From: Populus alba
Taxonomy: Eukaryota; Streptophyta; Magnoliopsida; Malpighiales; Salicaceae
NCBI RefSeq assembly: GCF_005239225.2
Contig: NC_133300.1
Span: forward strand, 4,679,875 to 4,743,874
Length of the DNA stretch: 64,000 bases
Direction: 5' to 3'
Shown here one piece after another: positions 57,051-64,000 of this stretch; the stretch's first letter is position 1, and each line of letters begins with the position of its first letter. The position numbers were made by a program, and so were the translations under genes. The notes beneath the pieces were generated by a model. It was not told the origin of the DNA, made no database searches, and saw only the letters and a list, made by a program, of their open reading frames with translations.

Positions 57051-58779
57051 TATGATTTAACTTTATGGTAAACATCTATGCAACAACCGATAATTTACTG
57101 TGATTTGTGCAACCATCTCATAATGGTTCATTATAATCTTTCAAAAGATCAAAAAATATCGCCGCATCTGCATTAGGTTCTTATTTATGATTGGACATTG
57201 ACTTGTATGACCATGATTTATTCTCATTGCATTTATAGCCATATTCCTACAAGGATTATTGTTGAATTGAGCTGTCTTTATATTTGTACAACCAATTTAA
57301 CTATTTTTTCTCACTCATTCAACAATTAATTTAGGCTTTATATTTGTACCAATTCAGTTAAAAAGCTCCAAAAAGAAATCGGTCCAATTGAGTTGTCTTT
57401 TATACTATATATAGTTCCTTCTAATCTGCTAAATTTGATATTGTTTATTATAACTTAATTTTACCGAGTTGAATTGACAAGATGTGATGAATATAGGATA
57501 ATTTTTCAGAAATAAAATTCATGAGTAATTATTGGTCGAGCTTATACAACCACAACAGCTAAATTGGAGATAATTTCCAAGTAACATAAACTAACAATTT
57601 AAGCCGCGGAATTAGGCCACAAGAGCCTTCTTATTGACATCATCCCATACGCCATAGGAGTGATAAAGAAACCCGGGGGGTGGTGAGAATGTGAGCAAGA
57701 TGCTGTTTTGCTATGGCTTACGCCGTGTAAAAGGGCTATAATTTCCCTAAATTATCAACTTGGTCTTTCATTTTCCTATTCATACTTGTCACTTTAAGGT
57801 CTAAATAGTTACAGAAAGTCAAATATTTGCAAAGACTCATTTCCTGGAAAGTGAAGGGCTTGATTGAGCTCATGAAATGACCTCCACTAGATATACATTC
57901 TTGGGCCCAAAGGTGTGTGTGGGATCATCAGCTAGGAAACTTCTTAGTTGCTAGTATTATTTTGTGCCAAGATCAGTATCTTCCTAGTAGCTAGCATTAT
58001 TAATTTTGTGACAAGATCAGTATCTTTTGTTCTTCGTTTTAATGATTTCTGATCACTCCATTTGAATAAATAATAGATCACTATAAATTATCGGGCCCAA
58101 GAATGAGACTTAAAGGTAAGGAAATGGAAAGGATTACTAGCAAATAAGTAGCCAAGATCACAATTGATTCAAAACTTAATTAATTTAATGATTTTAGTTG
58201 ACTCAGTTTTATGTTCTTTTATTTGATGCAAGAAAAAGCCTTCTATGATGAGAATCCTAAGCCATATGTAATTTAGTGGACCACTTTTAATATTCAGTCA
58301 ATTTTATATGCTTGTAATGAGTTTGGTTTGATATATGCAAGATTATGAATGGTAAATAAATAAATAAATAAATAAAAAGCTAACCAGACTATTTACATAC
58401 AACATACTCTTTAAACTTGATCTATCTAATCCACGCATCCGAGTCTTTCCTAAATTTAACTTAATAGTTATTTAACCCAAGTATATTTTAATAAAAAACA
58501 AGTTGTTATGTTCAATTTATATTTTAAAAAAACTAAAATATGTTTTATAAGAATTTTAAAAAAATCTGGAAATAATTTAGTTTAGTATTGTTTCTAAAAA
58601 CTGATCCCTCAAACAATTTCAGGGATTTGTTTTTTGAAAAAAAAAAAATTATTGACGATCCTCTAATTCAGGTATTGGATTGTAACATAATACACTATTC
58701 ATTATTTGTATCGAGAACTGATATATATATATATATATATAAAACACGGATATATGAGAGGTGGCAAATAGTATGTGAT

Positions 58780-59015
58780 ATGGAATCATCATCGATCAAT
58801 CATACATCTTTGCTCATTCGTCCATGGTATGCTAGCTGTACAGCTTGTATTTATCTAGGGCAAGTAGTCCTTGCTATGGAATCATCATCAAATCATACAT
58901 CATTGCTCATTTGTCCATGGTACTGCTAGCTGCGTAGCCTGTACTTATCCCAGGCAAGTAGTCTTTGACATGGAATCGTCATCAATCATACATCCTTGCT
59001 CATTGGTCCATGGGC
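58780..59015 (+). repeat. About 100-bp tandem repeat, copy-2 counterpart
   Basis: Three units matching 5486-5725. The open frame across it (58588-58929) is a chance frame. Confidence 0.8.
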
Positions 59016-61091
59016 ATCTTGTTCTTTTGTCCCTTGACGGCATTTGATATAATCTTCACACTTGATTGAGGGCTATGTTATTGTGTTTGAAAGCATGGTG
59101 TGGTTTGGTAAATGAGTAAAATATAGGCTTAAAGATGAGGGATTCATGTTCAATTTGAAGTCTAACTACATGTTAATGAAAAGCATGTTTCACCGTTTTT
59201 AAAGATTCATGTGCAAAATGTAATAAGCCTTGAAGACCGTTTATTTTTACCAAAATATTTCTATCTTCTCTTCTCGTTCTCCTTAGAGAATCCAGTTCAA
59301 GGCTCTCATTGTCCGGTGATTCAAATCTATGCCAACCTCTTCCACCGTTGAAGAACCTCTCTCTAAATCCAGTGTTTTCATCGTCTTTTTTTTTTTTTCC
59401 TAGCCACAAACCACTACAAAACACATAAATCAAAACCAGATCTACACACCACCCATCCACGACCAGATAAATAAAAACCAACACCTAATCTTGAGAGGTA
59501 GTTCATCTGGTTAGATTTTGGGTTTGCTTCCCAGTAATCACGAGTTCGAGTCCTCTCAAGACCACTGAATATTTACATGATAGTTAACTTTAGGGTTCGT
59601 AAAATTAGTAGAAATACAAGCAAATTAGCTTGGACATCAACTTATAAAAAATAAAAATAAAAAAACTCGGATCTTTTGTTATTAAATCTTATAATCTCTT
59701 CTTCATGTACAACCAAGTGTGTTAGTGTTAGTGTAGAATTTTATTTTCAAGTAGTTAGAATTAAATATTTATTGATTGTTCAGTTTCAAGTATGGAAACA
59801 ATTGATATCCTATTTAGTAATTTCATGTTCACTTATAATTTCAACCATAACTTTACATAAAGAAATCACATAAAAAAAGTGTTTTTTCAAAAAATATTTT
59901 TCTAAAATCACAAAACCAAAAATAATTGGTCGATAAGACAATAAAAATTTTTATTTTAAGATTAATACTCAGGGGCATTAATTAAAAATGATATAAAGAT
60001 ATTCTTTAACAATACGAGAAGAATGTAATTATTTAGCTTCCGACCATGAACAATATCGTTTAAATTGTTTTGCTCATTTATCATATTTGTATGTATTAGA
60101 AAATCAAAATATTCTTCCAGACATCGATAATCAAGACTAGTAATATTGTACTCAATAAATGACAGAAAGAGAAGGTATTATAATCTGTGGATACCTCTCG
60201 ATGTCTTAATTAGTAAGGCTTCGTCTTATGTGGAGAGTGCAAAACTTCTGTGTACACACACACAGACATGGATGTATATATATGGACCGAATTATTAAAT
60301 ACAAGACTGGAGCAGTGCTACAGGGCAGAAGCATGCCTTGACCATTATTATGTCAGCTTAAATTCTAACATTCAAACATTCAAAAGTAATGCCGCGAGTG
60401 TTCTCAAATAACGAAATTGATATAAATCATAAAAACGACTTGTACATGGAGGATATCTTTCACTAGTCAAGAATCAAGATCTCCTCCTTGTGGAAATTTT
60501 TTTTTTTGTTAGGTTATATGTACTAATTCTTCCATGGCATCGATCAATGGATAATCTCTTAGATTTGGTGTATCTTGTGATTGTGTCATTGTAACCTTAT
60601 ATATTATATTAGTTCAAAAAAAGAAATAACATGTGAACATATAGATCTTGAATCTTGAACTTCTAGAATGCAATGAAGAATATTGAGTCCTCGAATATTT
60701 TCTGCTGTTGCTTTTGCATGACATGTGGGGACGACAAATTAATTACTGCAGGCGCCATAAACATGAGCAGGTGAGGAGCTGGGAGGCACAAAGCATATCT
60801 TCATCTTTATATGGGTTGGGGATGACTGTAAAGTTCCAAAACAGGTGTTTAATTGCCTAAATCGACGAGAAAGAGATTTTTATTATATATTTTTTTGGAA
60901 ATTCATTTCAGATTATAGGCATTGAAAAATGTGCTATGTTGTACATGATGTTTTGCATTATGTTGTTGCTTGGTGTTAATGAAAATATCTAGTATAAAAA
61001 CACAAATCAATATAAAAACTGAGAATCGACCTTCCATCATATAAAGTTTAAGTCTTTAAAATAAAATGTAACCTCAACTATCTTGTTCTAC

Positions 61092-62704
61092 CATTTTTAA
61101 TGCCCGTTTAATGTGAAGAGTAGTCTGGTGGGTGTAAATGTGGATGAGATCTTCACAGCAAAGATCTCGAGTGTTTTCAGATGCAAATCCAACACACTTC
61201 CTATTAATTACTTGGGTCTTTCTCTTGGCTCTAGTCCTAATAGGATTTTCACATGCAAACCTATACTCTTCAAAATTCATGGGAGACTTAGATCATGGAA
61301 GGGCAGGCTGTTGTCTATGGTTTGGAGAGCTGTTTTAATCAAAAGTGTGCTCATTGTCATCCCACTTTACTACATGTCCATGTTTTGCATCCCAAAGACA
61401 GTAGCTCAGAAGATTACAGCAATGTAGTCTTGATTCATATAGGATGGGGGCATTGACAAAAGAAAAATCCATAAGTTGGCTTGGAAAATAGTGGTGAAAG
61501 AAAAAGACAGGGGAGACCTAGGTATCGGGTCTGTCTTGGCAAAAACTAAAGCTTGGATTTGGAAACTGGGTTGTAATGACAAGACTAGCTAGACTGATTT
61601 TATTAGGGGAAAATGCAGACCAAGCTTCAACAATGGGCTACCTTACTCCATAAACTCTCAGGATCAGGATAACACCCTGATGAGAGATAGCTGCAAACTT
61701 CAAATGAGAAAGGGTAACCATGTAAATTTTTGGAAAGACACTTGGCTAACTGGTTTCTGTTTAGCTGACTCTTATCCTGCACTATTTTGGCTCTCTTTTT
61801 GAATTGGATAAGACCCTTTAGAGCTAGAGAGAATCTGAATCTTCATGGGCTAATGTTTGATCTAAATCTAGTAGGAATTCGTCTAACGAATAGAGATAAA
61901 CTAATTTGGGAATAGGGGAAGGAAGGTGAGTTTATTGTGAACTCCTATATGCTTTTCTTTGACAGGACAAGGTTTGCTAGAACTAAACCATATGCTACAG
62001 CCTACAGGCACTTGGAAATCAATCTGTCCTCTAAAAACATATATGACATCATGGCTGGCTCTAATGAAGGCCTCTGCAGTGGAGTTTTCCTCATCAGGAG
62101 ACATATTTTGAGTCATCAATATGACTATTTCCTTTTTTGTGAACAACATTCTAAAACTATCTCCCATATTATCATACATTGCCCTGTGGTTTGAAAATTT
62201 TGAAATAAAATTGTAGCTTAGAGAGGCTTGAACTGGGTAATGCTTTACGCCCTAGATGACCTTTAATGTCAATTACAAGACCTTCTGCTAGATAATCACT
62301 ACAAGTTTGAAAGATCTATTTGGACTGGTTTTCTATTTAGCATTGTTTGGACTCTTTATAGTACTAGGAACAATTTGGTGTTCGAGGAAAAGCAACCTAT
62401 TAAGGAGGATGCCATATGGCATTTGTTTTATTTTGTTGCAGGATAGATCAGAAATCTAAATGTCTTATTTTGATATATAGGTATTGATTTATATAGAAAC
62501 CATGAATGCATCTTGTCTTGGTATGTTAAGTTTTGATTCTAATTGGATTTTGTGGTTGATGTTCTAGTAGCAGGATTGAATTTTTCTTTTATTTTCATGT
62601 TCTTAGCCTTTGGCTTTGGCTACAATCGAAGTAGCTAAAGCCTTGTTTCTTTTTTCCTGTTTTTATTTATTTATGTATTCTTGATTTCATAAAATAAAAT
62701 AAAA
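61092..62704 (+). mobile_element. 5'-truncated LINE, copy-2 counterpart
   Basis: Flanked by actatcttgttctac at 61077-61091 and 62705-62719. This copy retains the 8 bp deleted in copy 1, so its first frame (61113-61427) runs further, through the motif PKTVAQK, before the shared stop. The zf-RVT part is at 61937-62194. Confidence 0.92.
61113..62194 (+). pseudogene. LINE reverse transcriptase C-terminus plus zf-RVT, broken
   Basis: Carries the same motifs as 16740-17815: INYLGLSLG, WKGRLLS, LIKSVL, and near the end LIRRHILSHQYDYFLFC and ISHIIIHC. Stops and indels separate the pieces. It is non-functional. Confidence 0.85.
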
Positions 62705-64000
62705 ACTATCTTGTTCTACAAATTAAAAAAATAATTAATAATTGTGTTATGTTTACAGATGTTTGAAACAACTAAATAGTATTTGGTTAAATACTATTAA
62801 TGTATTTTTAAGATATAAAATAATTATTAATGAAAACACGATAAATACTAATTATAATATTTTAACATATATTTTTTATATATGTTAAATGATTCATAAT
62901 TTATTAACCTTAAGTTTTTTTATTAGATTTATTCTTAAATTCAAAAAATAAAATAAAATACAACACACACATATATAAAAAAAGGAAATTCTTGATATAA
63001 TCAATAATATGGGCAAAAATGGTTTTTAAAATTAAGATACGAAAATATTAGTATCTTTGGTATGTTTGTAATTTTATTAAAAACAATTGGTAGTATCATT
63101 AAATCCAATCAAGTGGTTCGATCTTAAAATCTATTAACCTGACTCTTTACTTAGCTCGAGTTTCAAATTAAACCATGTGGAAGTTGATCCAAAATGAATC
63201 ATTCAATTTAATAGGTCCAAATACAACTTGGATGACCAGTAAAAACACGATATAGATTTTTAAAAAAACTTTAAGATGATAATTTTTTTATATTGAGACA
63301 ATAACAGATTGGATCGACCTCAGTTATCCTGCAACATGAGTCATGGACTTCAATGAGTTTAATAACTTTATTGTTTTTGTAAATTACTTTTATTTCATTT
63401 TATGATAAAAATTATATGTTTGCAAAATTGAGCACCAACTCTAAAAACGACATATTGAGATCATGATAACCCTACAAAAAATAGAAAACAATAGATCATA
63501 AATTTCATTTCCTAACCAATCTAATATTGAAGAAGAGTGAAATAAAAAAAAACAATTTGAAAAATTAAAGGACCAAAAATAAAAACAAAAAAATATATCA
63601 AGTTTGATGGGTAAATCTGTTAAAGCCGAAAATCAGGTAACCCGAGTCAATATATCAAACCCGCAATTGGTTAATGGACTCCATTAGAATTAATAACTTA
63701 TTTTTTCTAAACTATTTTTTATTTAACTATATGATAAAAAAAAATAATAAACGATCACAAAATCGAGCATCAAAGCAATACCAAGACTTTTTAAAAAAAC
63801 TATTATAATATCATAAATAGCAAAACAAAAAAAAATTATGAAACTCAATTCTCAATTAACTCACTATCAGATAATGAAATTAAAAAAAAAAGAAAAGAAA
63901 AAAAGAAAAGAAAAGAAGGAAAGCTAAACTCGTCAAACCTGTCAACAGGTTCATGGACTTTTTAAAATTTAGAACATGTTTTTTTTCTCAAAAATATTTT

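Larger units (their letters stand above)
57056..64000 (+). repeat. Segmental duplication, copy 2 (near-empty state)
   Basis: The interval is collinear with the backbone of 1037-19620 and lacks the LINE of 1621-2222, the solo LTR of 2663-4906, the extra tandem units and the LTR element of 8513-15760. It has small private segments: about 62 bp near 60057-60120, about 46 bp near 60717-60762 and about 30 bp near 58095-58130. It runs off the window end. I see no gene in it apart from the LINE remnant. Confidence 0.9.

Noticed and set aside
58588..58929. 113-codon frame over the 100-bp tandem repeat
   Set aside because: The repeated ESSSINHTSLLI-like peptide is a translation of the DNA repeat and is not kept in the copy at 5486-5725.

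Overview
This window looks like a eudicot nuclear genome, most likely Salicaceae (poplar or willow). The evidence is AT-rich intergenic DNA with spliced genes, plant-type NAC and ATAD2/BRAT1-like coding sequence, Ale-like Copia, Tat/Ogre-like LTR elements, CACTA and LINE remnants, and an AT-rich foldback repeat that I associate with poplar. The genus assignment is inference. There are no operons, CRISPR arrays, tRNA or rRNA genes that I can see.

Only one gene looks intact: a three-exon NAC-domain transcription factor on the minus strand (49017-50172), with a TATA box about 80 bp upstream of its ATG. A second host locus is a 5'-truncated C-terminal piece of a bromodomain AAA-ATPase gene of the ATAD2/BRAT1 type (19943-21403, plus strand), with a damaged splice donor. 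A shorter piece of the same gene lies inverted about 21 kb away (42471-43462). Almost everything else is transposon sequence.

Layout. (a) 1-1036 is unassigned AT-rich DNA. (b) 1037 to at least 19620 is copy 1 of a segmental duplication whose copy 2 is 57056-64000, in the same orientation. Copy 1 was later expanded by a 5'-truncated LINE (1621-2222), a solo LTR (2663-4906), local tandem duplication (from 7066) and a 7.2 kb minus-strand LTR element (8513-15760) that itself holds a solo LTR (12263-14936). Both copies share an older LINE (16719-18324 and 61092-62704). (c) 19943-23735 holds the ATAD2-like fragment and a tandem duplication of its downstream tail; a 960 bp inverted-repeat element sits in one of the two tail copies. 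(d) About 24288-41520 is an old LTR relic broken by a 14.8 kb non-autonomous Tat/Ogre-like element (25791-40556, TSD ATGAT). That element contains a solo LTR (28033 to about 32959) which holds a further solo LTR (29412-31442), plus another LTR-like insert (36952 to about 38560). (e) 42471-49016 holds the inverted gene fragment, AT-rich MITE-like repeats and sequence with no recognisable gene. (f) 49017-50172 is the NAC gene. (g) 50345-57050 is a decayed CACTA element with a TNP2-type transposase relic, interrupted by a dead 5.0 kb Copia element (50796-55809).

The strongest results are exact target-site duplications combined with empty sites elsewhere in the window, which give an internal insertion history. 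The most unusual shared features are a three-array tandem-repeat domain kept in the same order in two LTR elements, a small hairpin-forming core shared by divergent LTRs, and a 10-nt match to the tRNA-Arg primer-binding site inside several LTRs. I found no convincing new coding system.
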